A stretch of DNA of 23,118 bases, from positions 1-23,118 of the IMG/VR virus record IMGVR_UViG_3300027573_000121. One strand, 5' to 3'. A program made the position numbers and the translations under genes. The DNA comes from a virus. The notes below the pieces were generated by a model that had not been told where the DNA came from, searched no databases, and was given only the letters and a program-made list of their open reading frames with translations. Shown here piece after piece: positions 6,226 to 14,197 of this stretch; position 1 is the first letter of the stretch, and each line of letters begins with the position of its first letter.

Positions 6226-6818
6226 ACTGGACAGATATAACCGTAGAACAATACCAAGGCCTGCACTCTATAATGACGGACAAGGCAGCAGACGAATGGG
6301 ACAAGGAAATAGCTTGCATAGCTTACCTGACAGGCAAGAACATAGACAGCATAATAGACATGCCCTACAGCGAGTATAAGGAGCTGCGTAAGGGCTTTGC
6401 TTTCCTGAGCGAGGATAAGATTGAGGGGCAGGCCAAGAAGGTTATAAAGGCCAACGGGAAGACCTACAGGGTACAGTTTAACCTTACAGAGCTGCCCGTG
6501 GCTAGGTACGTGGAGGTGAAACACTTTGCACAGGAGGACTATGTAAAGAACCTGCATTTAATGATGGCCAGTATAGTAGTACCAGACGGATTGCCTTATA
6601 GCCACAAGCACCACAGCCTCTATGCAGAGGACATGAAGAAAGCCAGCATAGTGGACGTGCATAACACAGGGGTTTTTTTTTGCAAATTATACGCAAGATT
6701 GATACCGAATATCAAGGGCTATATGGCACAGATGATGACGGAAACGGGGCTGACACCGATACAAGCAGCCAGCCACGTGGAGGGTTTATGCAACGCTATG
6801 GCTGGATTTACAATATAA
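6222..6818 (+). CDS. Tail assembly chaperone, short form (gpG-like)
   Basis: This 198-residue protein is the zero-frame product of the frameshifted chaperone locus. It starts with TDITVEQYQGLHSI, a common opening of these proteins in Bacteroidota phages, and is largely helical. It lies upstream of the tape measure, as the lambda G/T locus does, though with three genes between. Such chaperones coat the tape-measure protein and recruit tail-tube subunits; they are absent from the finished virion. Near residues 151-154 the gene contains T9 (6673-6681), where some ribosomes should slip. Beyond it the zero frame remains open for 46 codons, so this region is coding in two frames. Assignment rests on position, the slip site and the overlapping downstream frame. 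Confidence 0.8.
   Translation: MNWTDITVEQYQGLHSIMTDKAADEWDKEIACIAYLTGKNIDSIIDMPYSEYKELRKGFAFLSEDKIEGQAKKVIKANGKTYRVQFNLTELPVARYVEVKHFAQEDYVKNLHLMMASIVVPDGLPYSHKHHSLYAEDMKKASIVDVHNTGVFFCKLYARLIPNIKGYMAQMMTETGLTPIQAASHVEGLCNAMAGFTI
6673..6681 (+). promoter_or_regulatory. Programmed -1 frameshift site (T9)
   Basis: Nine T residues are read GTT TTT TTT TGC in frame zero (codons begin 6672). T TTT TTT at 6674-6680 is a valid X-XXY-YYZ slippery heptamer. The -1 frame has a stop at 6662-6664 and stays open from 6665 to 6946, so entry must occur by slipping here. RNA polymerase slippage on T9 is an alternative mechanism. Confidence 0.85.
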
Positions 6819-6949
6819 AACTATTGAGCACCCTAAAAGTAATATCACTAGATGAGGCATGGCAGATACCCACAAGGGAGGCCTTAAACCTGTTAAGCTA
6901 TTTGAAAGCAGAGGAGAGCTACCTAAAACACCTAAGAAATGGCAGTTAG
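6680..6949 (+). CDS. Tail assembly chaperone, T-domain frameshift extension
   Basis: After a -1 slip, translation continues from codon 6680 for 89 residues to TAG 6947-6949, making a fusion of about 242 residues with the first 153 codons of the gene at 6222. There is no ATG at the head of this frame (the codon at 6680 is TTG, inside the T-run) and no ribosome-binding feature, so independent translation is unlikely. The segment carries YGWIYNI and VISLDEAWQIPTREALNLL then YLKAEESYLKHL, the pattern expected for the chaperone T domain that contacts tail-tube protein. The last 11 nt overlap the next gene. The short/long product ratio matters for tail assembly in known siphophages; here it is unmeasured. 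Confidence 0.82.
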   Translation: MQIIRKIDTEYQGLYGTDDDGNGADTDTSSQPRGGFMQRYGWIYNIKLLSTLKVISLDEAWQIPTREALNLLSYLKAEESYLKHLRNGS

Positions 6950-7589
6950 CATAGCACAGTCACAAAAGGCTTTTATAAAGTCAAAGTTTATAACCCTTAA
7001 CCAGATAGGACAGGCTAAAGGTGTTGGCGGTGTGCCTCTGGACGAGGTAGAGCAGATACTTGTAGACTTAGCTATAAGGTTTAAGGTGGAGGCAGAGAGA
7101 AACCTTAACGAAACGGACAGCATGAGTAGTGCTAGGCTGGCCAACTCTATCCAGTTTGAGAGTGTGCAGTACATGGGTGGAGTATACAGCATAGAGATAA
7201 AAGTACTGGACTACTACAAGTTTATTGACAAGGGAGTAAGAGGGGTAAAGAATGAGAAAGGGGGCAGCTCCCCGTATAAGTTTAAGAACCTCTTTGTATC
7301 TGACGGCATGAGAAAGGAGATACGCAAGTGGCTAATACGGGAGGGCATGAAAGTTACCACTAAGCCAGTAACCAAGAAACACGCACTAGGCACAGAAAAG
7401 AAGGGCACGGCATTTAAGGGCATAGACAAGACAGATGCCTTTGCCACAGCCATAGCACGTAGCATTAAAAAGAAAGGGATAAGGCCTACTAACTTTTGGA
7501 CAGATGCAGAAAAGAAAGTGCATGAATACCTCCAGAGAAACGGAGGGCAAGGGTTTGAAGTAGCAATAATAAACGAATTAACTAGATAG
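6939..7589 (+). CDS. Tail completion / HK97 gp10-like protein candidate
   Basis: This 216-residue protein starts within the last codons of the frameshift extension. It contains an N-terminal helix, then YSIEIKVLDYYKFIDKGVRG (about 89-107), reminiscent of the Y-x-x-[FY]-[IV]-x-x-G-x-x-G motif in gp10-like neck and tail-completion proteins. The remainder is basic (KKHALGTEKKG) and ends with RPTNFWTDAEKKVHEYL, like the C-terminal helix of that family, though longer than most members. Proteins of this type close the tail end or join it to the head. The assignment is by pattern and position, so it is tentative. Confidence 0.45.
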   Translation: MAVSIAQSQKAFIKSKFITLNQIGQAKGVGGVPLDEVEQILVDLAIRFKVEAERNLNETDSMSSARLANSIQFESVQYMGGVYSIEIKVLDYYKFIDKGVRGVKNEKGGSSPYKFKNLFVSDGMRKEIRKWLIREGMKVTTKPVTKKHALGTEKKGTAFKGIDKTDAFATAIARSIKKKGIRPTNFWTDAEKKVHEYLQRNGGQGFEVAIINELTR

Positions 7590-7590
7590 T

Positions 7591-8766
7591 ATGGCAATAA
7601 CATTAAAGCAAGCCTCAGGAGCTTATGACTTTAGGCTAAGTGCACACAGCCCTTTGTGGTTTGTGGTGAGTAGTGATAACACGGCACAGGATAATTTCAA
7701 ATTTGTGTTTGAGGTGTTCATAGGTGGTGTAAAGGTAGCAACCCTAAAGAGGTGGCCACACCCTAGCACAATATATGGCAGTATTGACGTAGCCCCAATA
7801 GTGAGGAGCTACCTATCTAACAACTACCTGCTAGAGCCTAGCCCTGCCTCAGGTGCGTGGTACGTAGACTATGACGTAAAGGTAGGGGAGGAGTATGGTA
7901 GCCCACCAACTACCTATTTAAACCTAAACTCTTGGCTAAATGTAAGGGCTTACAACTCATACGAGGACATTACAGGCACGTACCTAAAGAGCCAAATATT
8001 TACCAAGCAGGACAAGCTACTGACGAGCAGGCCAATGACCTACGAGGGACGCAAAACAGAGCTAATAAGTGTGCCCTACTGGAACTATTCAGACCCTATA
8101 CTTACCCCCTACGATTTAAACGTATATGACAGCGCAGGTGGTTTGCTTATCACAGAGGAAAGGACTATGCTACTAAGTCACAACGTGGTAGACTGTAGCC
8201 TAGCAAACGTAGACCTTATTACAGACACTATAATAGCAAACGCAGCCAGCCTAGAGCTTGTGATTGGTAGTGAGACCTTCACTATTAACTACTGCGAGGC
8301 AAGGGCTTACACGGGCAGGACGGTGCACTTTTTGAACAAGTACGGAGGCTATGAAACCTATTCCTTTACTGGCAAGAGCAGGATGACGGCAGACATAGAC
8401 CGCAAAGAGTATGGCTTACAGCAAGACCAACTTTATGACAATGGCAGCACGGTAGCTATGACCCCGCTAGAGGAGGGCACTACTAACGTGTACAGGGGCA
8501 GCAAGAGGACAGCCCACGTGGGGAAAAGGTACAAGTATAAGCTGTCAAGCGCACACCTCTCAGACGAGGAGTTTACATGGCTTGCAGAGCTGGTGGCCAG
8601 CCCTATGGTATACCTGTACATGCCTGACTTTGACAATGTGCAGAAAGCTATGCCAGTTAAGATACTTAACACTAACTACGATTATCTTCGTATTGAAAGT
8701 GACAAAGTAAACTGCTTAGAGATTGATGTAGAGATACTTACGGACTTCAATTCACAATTCGCATAA
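7591..8766 (+). CDS. Tail structural protein, 391 residues
   Basis: The gene follows the previous one after 1 nt. The protein is beta-rich and has almost no long helix, as expected for a virion protein. Its best recognised segment is VHFLNKYGGYETYSFTGKSR (about 246-265), a W/F-L-N-[KR]-[YF]-GG pattern I associate with structural proteins upstream of the tape measure in Bacteroidota phages and prophages. It pairs with the 700-residue gene that follows. Likely part of the tail tip or baseplate; which protein cannot be told from sequence. Confidence 0.6.
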   Translation: MAITLKQASGAYDFRLSAHSPLWFVVSSDNTAQDNFKFVFEVFIGGVKVATLKRWPHPSTIYGSIDVAPIVRSYLSNNYLLEPSPASGAWYVDYDVKVGEEYGSPPTTYLNLNSWLNVRAYNSYEDITGTYLKSQIFTKQDKLLTSRPMTYEGRKTELISVPYWNYSDPILTPYDLNVYDSAGGLLITEERTMLLSHNVVDCSLANVDLITDTIIANAASLELVIGSETFTINYCEARAYTGRTVHFLNKYGGYETYSFTGKSRMTADIDRKEYGLQQDQLYDNGSTVAMTPLEEGTTNVYRGSKRTAHVGKRYKYKLSSAHLSDEEFTWLAELVASPMVYLYMPDFDNVQKAMPVKILNTNYDYLRIESDKVNCLEIDVEILTDFNSQFA

Positions 8767-8777
8767 AGTATATTTAG
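8765..8777 (+). promoter_or_regulatory. Candidate element AAAGTATATTTAG
   Basis: AAAGTATATTTAG lies 4 nt before the ATG at 8782. It matches AAAGCATATTTAG at 5780 and 20227 in 12 of 13 positions. No -33 match is seen. It may be a promoter-like site or an AT-rich translation start region. Confidence 0.3.
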
Positions 8778-8781
8778 CACT

Positions 8782-10884
8782 ATGACATGGGAGATATATG
8801 TAGAAGGGCAGAAAATAGACCCACCAGAGGGCACAAGTGCTCAAATAACATTTAACATAGATGACATTAGGGACTTTGCGGCACGTAACACGGCATTTAG
8901 CAAGACCATTATACTACCTGCCACAGCCACAAATAAGAAAGTATTTGGCCATGTGTTTGACGCTGGCAGCAGTAATATAGTGGACGATGAAAACCCTAAC
9001 GTAGGGTACGACTACAACGCTAGCAAGGCAGCTAGCTGCATTATGTTTATAGACCAGATGCAGGTATTTAAGGGTGTTATTCGTATTATGGACATAGTGG
9101 TGGACGGCAGCTACATGGAGTTTGAGGTGGCAGTATTTGGGGAGCTAGGTGGCTTAATCAGTAACATAGCAGACAAGAAACTGGAGCAGCTAGATTTTGC
9201 AGCCTATAACCACACATTTAACTTAGGCAACCTCACAGGCTCATGGTCAGAGGATTTTTTATTTCCCTCAGGCACGGGGTACTACTACCCACACATGGAC
9301 ATGGGGTACAGCACGGACAAAATCATTTTTCCTATTGAGAGCTTTAGGCCAGCCCTGCACGTGAGGGAGTATGTGGACAAGATGCTAGACCAAGCAGGCT
9401 ACACGTTTGCCTCAGACTTCATGGACACGGATTACTTTAAACGGCTTATTATACCCTTTAACGGGGCTTATCCTGCCAAGGTGGTACAGACAGCTTTTCA
9501 GGCTAGCATGGCAACCTACACCAGCCCTAGTGGTGCAGGCAGTACTGGATTTTTCCAGCAAATACCCATTAATGACGTAGTAGGCACTAACTATTTTAGG
9601 TTTGTGGCTGAGGCTGGAGCTGTCCCTGAGCACATTGTGTGGGACAGGGCAGATACGGTTAAGATGAAAGCTAAATTCACAGCAAACTGGACAAGAGCCT
9701 TAGGCACAGCGTTTAACCTCAAACTAACCATAGTGAGAGTGCCAAATGGCAACACAGCCATACCAAATGAGGAAATAGTGTTATATGAGGAGGTTGTGAC
9801 AGGCACAAGTGGCACAATAAACGTAGAGCTGCCTATAGACGTGGAGCAGGGTGATTGGTATAACCTGTGGAGTAACTGCACGGTTATAGACGGTAGTCAA
9901 ACCTTCACCTTTACCCCGTATAACTTTTACTTTGTAGGCTCTCCCGATATTGCTATCCCTCTTACGTTTAATGATAGCGTAGATATGAATAGCTGCATAC
10001 CTAAAAATGTATTTCAGCTAGACCTCCTCAAGTGGCTTATTAAAATGTTTAACCTGTATATCTACGAAGACCCTGACACGGTAGGGCACGTACTTATAAA
10101 GCCCTACGTGGACTTTTACGGTACTACTGTGGAGGATTGGGACGGCAAGCTAGACAGGAGCAAGCCATTTAAGTACACACCCATGGGAGAGATAAACAGC
10201 AGGAGCTATGAGTATACCTACAAAGATGACAAGGACTACTACAACGAGCTGTACAAGACAAAATACCAAGAGATATATGGCAGCAGGTTCTATGACACAG
10301 GGCTGGACTTTGTAAAGGACAAGAACAAGGTAGAGGTAGGCTTTAGCCCCTCCCCGCTAGTGCAGTACAGTAATAGTGACAGGGTGCAGGTAGCTGTGTA
10401 CAAAAAGAAAGAGGACGGCACAGAGGAGAGAATGGCACACGGGCTGCGTATACTGTTTAGGTCTGACGCACCACAGCCCTGCCAAGATTGGACTATTAGC
10501 TACATATCTGGAGGCACACCCCTGACTAACCTCATGGACTATGGCTATGCTTATGCAGGCCACGTGGACAGCGTAGACGCTCTAGCTAATGACTTAAATT
10601 TCGGTGTACCTCAGGAGCTATACTTTACAATAATTGCAGGAGACCTGAGCGCAAACCTGTTTAATGTTTTTTGGAGCAGGTACATAGGGGAGGTAAGCGA
10701 CAAGGACAGCAAGCTATTAAAGGGAAACTTTAAGCTAACTCCGCAAGATATTATGACTCTTGACTTTAGCAAACCTAAATATATTAATGGCCAGCTCTGG
10801 AGGCTAAACAAAATAATAGACTGGAGCACGGACGGTATAGAGAGTACAAAATGTGAGTTATTAAAAGTAATTGACTTAGTATAA
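8782..10884 (+). CDS. Large tail protein, 700 residues
   Basis: The longest protein in the window. Its N-terminal part includes DFAARNTAFSKTIILPATAT (about 31-50) followed by NKKVFGHVFDA, a motif typical of a large tail protein in Bacteroidota siphophages and prophages. The middle is beta-sandwich-like; the C-terminal third (KYTPMGEINSRSYEYTYKDD and YYNELY) resembles the region common to these proteins before the tape measure. It probably forms part of the tail tip or central hub that contacts the host surface. No enzymatic motif is visible. The two large tail genes precede the tape measure rather than following it, the reverse of lambda order. Confidence 0.6.
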   Translation: MTWEIYVEGQKIDPPEGTSAQITFNIDDIRDFAARNTAFSKTIILPATATNKKVFGHVFDAGSSNIVDDENPNVGYDYNASKAASCIMFIDQMQVFKGVIRIMDIVVDGSYMEFEVAVFGELGGLISNIADKKLEQLDFAAYNHTFNLGNLTGSWSEDFLFPSGTGYYYPHMDMGYSTDKIIFPIESFRPALHVREYVDKMLDQAGYTFASDFMDTDYFKRLIIPFNGAYPAKVVQTAFQASMATYTSPSGAGSTGFFQQIPINDVVGTNYFRFVAEAGAVPEHIVWDRADTVKMKAKFTANWTRALGTAFNLKLTIVRVPNGNTAIPNEEIVLYEEVVTGTSGTINVELPIDVEQGDWYNLWSNCTVIDGSQTFTFTPYNFYFVGSPDIAIPLTFNDSVDMNSCIPKNVFQLDLLKWLIKMFNLYIYEDPDTVGHVLIKPYVDFYGTTVEDWDGKLDRSKPFKYTPMGEINSRSYEYTYKDDKDYYNELYKTKYQEIYGSRFYDTGLDFVKDKNKVEVGFSPSPLVQYSNSDRVQVAVYKKKEDGTEERMAHGLRILFRSDAPQPCQDWTISYISGGTPLTNLMDYGYAYAGHVDSVDALANDLNFGVPQELYFTIIAGDLSANLFNVFWSRYIGEVSDKDSKLLKGNFKLTPQDIMTLDFSKPKYINGQLWRLNKIIDWSTDGIESTKCELLKVIDLV

Positions 10885-10893
10885 AATTATAAT

Positions 10894-12651
10894 ATGAGTA
10901 GTAAGACAGTAATAGGTGCAGAGTTTAGGCTGGATAGTGCAGACGCACTAGCGAGTGTAGGTAACGTAAAGAAAGCCCTTAAAGAGGCTAACCTTGCCCT
11001 ACATGCAGCACAGGCAGAGTTTGGGGAAATGTCAGCACAGGCTATTAAAGCAGCAAAGCAGGTAGCAAACCTGAGGGACGCACTAGGGGATGCTAAAAGC
11101 CTTACAGAGGCCTTTAATCCAGATAAAAAGTTTCAGGCATGGACTAGCGCACTAAACGGTGTGGTAGGTGGCTTTGCTGCCGTGCAGGGAGTTATGGGCT
11201 TAGTAGGTTCTGAGAGTGAGGAGGTGGAGAAAGCCCTACTAAAGGTACAGTCTGCCATGGCTATTATGCAAGGGGTGGATGCTGTTACAGATAGCATACA
11301 AGCCTTTAAAAATTTAGGGGTAGTTATCCGTGCCAGCACTATCTACCAGACAGCACACAACGCTGTAACAGCAGTAGCAGCAGCCGTTACAAGGCTGTGG
11401 AGCAAGTCTGTGGACACTACTACAGCGTCTTTTGCTAGGCTTAAATGGGCTATAGCAGCTACAGGTATAGGCGCTCTTTTAGTAGCTCTGTACTTTGTCA
11501 TAGATGCCATGGACTTGTTTGGAGACAGCACAGAGGAGGCAGCTAAGGCGCAGGAGAAACTAAAGGCAGCAACGGAGAGCCTAAATGCCTCAATAAGCAG
11601 GCAGTTAGATTTTCTGGACAGGACAAGAAAGCTGGAGAGGTTAAGGCTGGAGGCAGCAGGAGCTACAGCAGCACAGTTAGAGATTTTTGACCAGAACACT
11701 TACAAAAAGAGACTAAAGGCAGCAGAGAGAGGCTTGCAGGATGCTATAGACGCAGGCCTGAACCTGCAAGAAGCCACTAAGGTGCTCAATGACGTAAAGG
11801 AGGCTGAGGAGGCAAGATTACTCAACAATAGCATACAAAGAAATAAGGCAGCACATGACCAAAAGTTAAAAGACCAAGAGGAGGCACACAAGAAAGAGCT
11901 TGAAAAACTAAAAGCACAAGAAGATAAGAAAAACTTTTTAACCAGCCAGCCTGTCACAGGCTCTAGTGCTATCACGGACGCTATTAAGGCAGCAGACAAG
12001 GAGCGAAACGAGGCAGAGGACAAGAAAATAGAGGACGCTAAAGTGAAGGGTGGGCTATTTGTAGAGGTAGCACAGAACGTAGCAGGACACCTAGGTATGA
12101 TTAACGGCCAAATTACACAGAATGAGGCAGATAATGCAGAGGCAGCTAAGGCTATAAGAGAGCAAGAGGTACTGCATAAGGCGCAAATGATGCAGGCAAG
12201 TGCCTCTATTATGGACAGCCTAGCAGAGCTGGCAGGACGTAACACGGCAGCAGGTAAGGCTTTTGCCATTGCCTCTACAGTCATAAGTACGTACCAAGCT
12301 GCACAGACAGCCTATGCTAGCCAGTTCATGCCAGCACCAGACCCCTCTAGCCCTATCCGTGGTACAATAGCAGCAGCAGCCGCTATAGCTGGAGGCCTTG
12401 CACGTGTTAAAAATATTATGGCTGTAAAAGTCCCTAACGGTGGAGGAGGTGGTGGAGTTTCTATGCCCTCAGGAGGAGCTGGAGGAGGTGCGCCCCTCAG
12501 GCCTAGCTACGGCTCAGTTACCACCACGCTGGACAGGAACAGCATTAACAACATGGGAAACGGGGCTATTAAGACCTATGTACTTGAAACGGATGTAACA
12601 AGTTCGCAGGAGCAAATTAAACGCATAAACAGAGCCGCAAGACTAGGGTAG
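10894..12651 (+). CDS. Tape measure protein
   Basis: This 585-residue protein is helical and Ala-rich, with coiled-coil stretches (about 20-70 and 212-345), a hydrophobic segment suited to membrane insertion (about 185-207, IAATGIGALLVALYFVIDAM), further hydrophobic helices (about 85-103 and 155-166), and a Gly-rich tail (about 509-535). This is the usual makeup of a tape measure protein, which sets tail length and passes into the host envelope during DNA entry. With the usual 0.15 nm per residue, the tail would be about 90 nm, on the short side. It follows the chaperone locus by three genes rather than one. Confidence 0.85.
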   Translation: MSSKTVIGAEFRLDSADALASVGNVKKALKEANLALHAAQAEFGEMSAQAIKAAKQVANLRDALGDAKSLTEAFNPDKKFQAWTSALNGVVGGFAAVQGVMGLVGSESEEVEKALLKVQSAMAIMQGVDAVTDSIQAFKNLGVVIRASTIYQTAHNAVTAVAAAVTRLWSKSVDTTTASFARLKWAIAATGIGALLVALYFVIDAMDLFGDSTEEAAKAQEKLKAATESLNASISRQLDFLDRTRKLERLRLEAAGATAAQLEIFDQNTYKKRLKAAERGLQDAIDAGLNLQEATKVLNDVKEAEEARLLNNSIQRNKAAHDQKLKDQEEAHKKELEKLKAQEDKKNFLTSQPVTGSSAITDAIKAADKERNEAEDKKIEDAKVKGGLFVEVAQNVAGHLGMINGQITQNEADNAEAAKAIREQEVLHKAQMMQASASIMDSLAELAGRNTAAGKAFAIASTVISTYQAAQTAYASQFMPAPDPSSPIRGTIAAAAAIAGGLARVKNIMAVKVPNGGGGGGVSMPSGGAGGGAPLRPSYGSVTTTLDRNSINNMGNGAIKTYVLETDVTSSQEQIKRINRAARLG

Positions 12652-12652
12652 T

Positions 12653-12660
12653 CCACGTGG
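12653..12660 (+). repeat. CCACGTGG palindrome between genes
   Basis: One of 11 copies in the window and one of four outside genes. It directly follows the tape-measure stop and precedes an AT-rich stretch (TATATTTAA, 12677-12685) and the ATG at 12691. Confidence 0.5.
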
Positions 12661-12690
12661 CGTAATAACTAAAAATTATATTTAAAGAGT

Positions 12691-13302
12691 ATGAAAGATT
12701 TACCGGTTTACTTAATACAGATTAACGAGGACGAGGGAAGTGATTTAGAGGTGGATGCCGTGGCCATAGTGGACAGGCCAGCAGTAAAGAGGCATTTCCT
12801 TGCCTTTGACGAGCAAGAGGCTAGAATAGCCTTTAAAGTGGCTAATACGGACAGGAGAATTATTAGCGGGGTAGCTATACTGGCAGATACCCCTATTTAC
12901 AGGAAAGACGAGAATGGGAAAGAGTACTACACGGTGTTTAACAAGGAGACAATAGAGAAGATAGTGCAGAAATTCCATAAGAAGGGCTACCAAAAGAGTG
13001 TGAATGCTATGCACGACAAGGCGCAGGCAACCACAGAGGTGGTGGTGTTTGAGAGTTTCATATCGGATAATTCCAGAGGCATTAGGCCAATGGTAGGCTT
13101 TGAGGATGCACCAGAGGGTAGCTGGTTTATATCCATGCTAGTGGAAGATGACGAACTATGGCAGCGAGTAAAGGACGGAGACCTAAAGGGCTTTTCTGTG
13201 GAGGGCTTGTTTTCTTTTGCACGGGCAGGCAGTAAAGCTGTCTACTCAGACGAGGAGAGCCTAGAGGAAATTATCCGATTGCTAGCCCAATTTGAGGGTT
13301 GA
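12691..13302 (+). CDS. XkdF-like prohead protease
   Basis: The 203-residue protein matches the XkdF type (S78-like) of head maturation protease. It shows VDAVAIVDRPAVKRHFLAF (about 21-39), SGVAILADTPIYR (59-71), NAMHDKAQATTEVVVFESFI (105-124) and the terminal GDLKGFSVEGLF (163-174). His108 and Ser122 are candidate catalytic residues; GFSVEG is the family's C-terminal signature. These proteases cleave scaffold and capsid N-termini during head maturation. Immediately downstream come the scaffold candidate and major capsid protein, the normal partners, although a 375-nt gap separates them. Confidence 0.85.
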   Translation: MKDLPVYLIQINEDEGSDLEVDAVAIVDRPAVKRHFLAFDEQEARIAFKVANTDRRIISGVAILADTPIYRKDENGKEYYTVFNKETIEKIVQKFHKKGYQKSVNAMHDKAQATTEVVVFESFISDNSRGIRPMVGFEDAPEGSWFISMLVEDDELWQRVKDGDLKGFSVEGLFSFARAGSKAVYSDEESLEEIIRLLAQFEG

Positions 13303-13327
13303 TATAACACATATTTATAATAGAATG

Positions 13328-13366
13328 AAAGCCGCTACAGTACTGCACTTAGCGGTTTTTGTTTTT
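13328..13366 (+). terminator. Strong intrinsic terminator after protease
   Basis: AAAGCCGCTA pairs with TAGCGGTTTT (13328-13337 with 13350-13359) across a 12-nt loop, followed by TTTTTGTTTTT. A 23-codon frame spans it but is incidental. Confidence 0.8.
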
Positions 13367-13467
13367 CAATTCTCCACATACGAAGACTTACGTAGATAAA
13401 TAATCCCCAAAAAGAGCACACCTAACTACTATGAGCTGCAATGTGTTACAAAGGTAGGCGACACGCC

Positions 13468-13518
13468 AAGCAATCGCAAGACAACTCCGAAGCAATCGCA
13501 AGACAACTCCGAAGCAAT
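13468..13518 (+). repeat. Tandem 22-nt repeats
   Basis: A 22-nt unit beginning AAGCAATCGCAAGACAACTC occurs twice in perfect tandem (13468-13489 and 13490-13511), followed by the first 7 nt of a third copy. The unit length is two helical turns, which would suit protein binding on one face of the DNA. Confidence 0.85.
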
Positions 13519-13523
13519 ACAAT

Positions 13524-13570
13524 TAAAGAAGGGTTAAGAAGGTAAAGAAGGTAAAGAAAGTAAAGAAGTA
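13524..13570 (+). repeat. Purine-rich repeats GGTAAAGAA
   Basis: A run of G/A-rich sequence with near-repeats (GGGTTAAGAA, GGTAAAGAA, GGTAAAGAA, AGTAAAGAA) every 9-10 nt. Pyrimidines are limited to scattered T. It may be bound by protein or be a remnant of slippage. Confidence 0.6.
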
Positions 13571-13677
13571 TAATACTGTGATTTTCCATTCAAGCAAAGC
13601 CTAGTGCATGAAACCCTTACCCAAATTGCACGGCTTACACATAAAAATATTTACTGCTTTAAACCCAAAATCATTTC

Positions 13678-14178
13678 ATGACTAAAAACGCAAAAGAAGT
13701 AATTGCAGAAATTCGGAAACTGATTTTTGGTGAAGCACAACCAGAGGTAGCCCCTGTGGAGTCATTAGAAGCTCATAGCGAGCCTAACGCACCTGAGGCA
13801 GTAGAATTAGCTAGCCAAGAACCAGAGGCCGTAGAATCGCCTGAGATTGCCCCACAGCCTAGCCAAGAGTTTGGCAGCATCGAAGACCAACTTTTAAACC
13901 TACGCAAGCAGGTAGAGGTATTGTCTGAGTTTGCTCAACTAAAGCAGCAGGTAGACTACCTGAGCGGATGGGCTAAAGGTCAAATGTCAGTTAATGAAAA
14001 CTACAAAGCAGCTTTTGAGCAGCTTTTGCCTGTAGTGGAAGCAATGGCAGACAGTCCTACAGCAGACCCCGTGCACACACCAAGAGAAAAGTATTCTGAA
14101 GTATTAAACGCAGCCTCTAAAGACAGGGCAGCAAATTTTTTAACCTCTATCCGTGCAGCAAGAGCAGCACAAAAGTAA
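13678..14178 (+). CDS. Scaffold protein candidate
   Basis: The 166-residue protein lies between protease and capsid. It has a Glu/Pro/Ala-rich disordered part (about 18-65), a helical coiled-coil segment (about 68-125, DQLLNLRKQVEVLSEFAQLKQQV) and a basic C-terminal helix (FLTSIRAARAAQK), which is the usual design of a scaffold whose positively charged tail contacts the capsid subunit. It uses Ile ATT rather than ATA and few AGG codons, as the capsid gene does, unlike most genes here. Position and composition support the call; sequence similarity alone does not. Confidence 0.65.
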   Translation: MTKNAKEVIAEIRKLIFGEAQPEVAPVESLEAHSEPNAPEAVELASQEPEAVESPEIAPQPSQEFGSIEDQLLNLRKQVEVLSEFAQLKQQVDYLSGWAKGQMSVNENYKAAFEQLLPVVEAMADSPTADPVHTPREKYSEVLNAASKDRAANFLTSIRAARAAQK

Positions 14179-14197
14179 AAACCCCCATTAAAAAACT

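Larger units (their letters stand above)
13303..13677 (+). other. 375-nt gene-free region before scaffold
   Basis: After the terminator at 13328-13366 this stretch holds no gene I accept. It contains two perfect 22-nt tandem repeats (13468-13511), then a purine-rich block (13524-13570) made of imperfect GGTAAAGAA units. The final 100 nt are AT-rich and lead to ATG 13678. No host-type promoter is convincing, but a promoter for scaffold and capsid is expected here because a strong terminator precedes it. Confidence 0.6.

Noticed and set aside
6189-6557. 122-codon minus-strand frame
   Set aside because: It lies opposite the chaperone gene, has hydrophobic shadow composition and no promoter.
6665-6949. 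Independent gene in the -1 frame
   Set aside because: The only start codon near its head is TTG inside the T-run, with no leader; frameshift fusion explains it better.
11700-12284. 194-codon open frame on the minus strand within the tape-measure gene
   Set aside because: It is antisense to a well-supported Ala/Lys-rich gene; its Ser/Ala/Leu composition is what reading such sequence backwards gives, and it lacks a promoter.
13325-13399. 24-codon frame starting ATG 13325
   Set aside because: It consists largely of the terminator stem and T-tract.
13468-13518. CRISPR-like repeat
   Set aside because: The copies are in direct tandem with no spacers and no cas genes are present.
13441-13545. 34-residue frame across the 22-nt repeats
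   Set aside because: The repeat length is not a multiple of three, so the two copies would encode different peptides; no coding signal beyond a start and stop.
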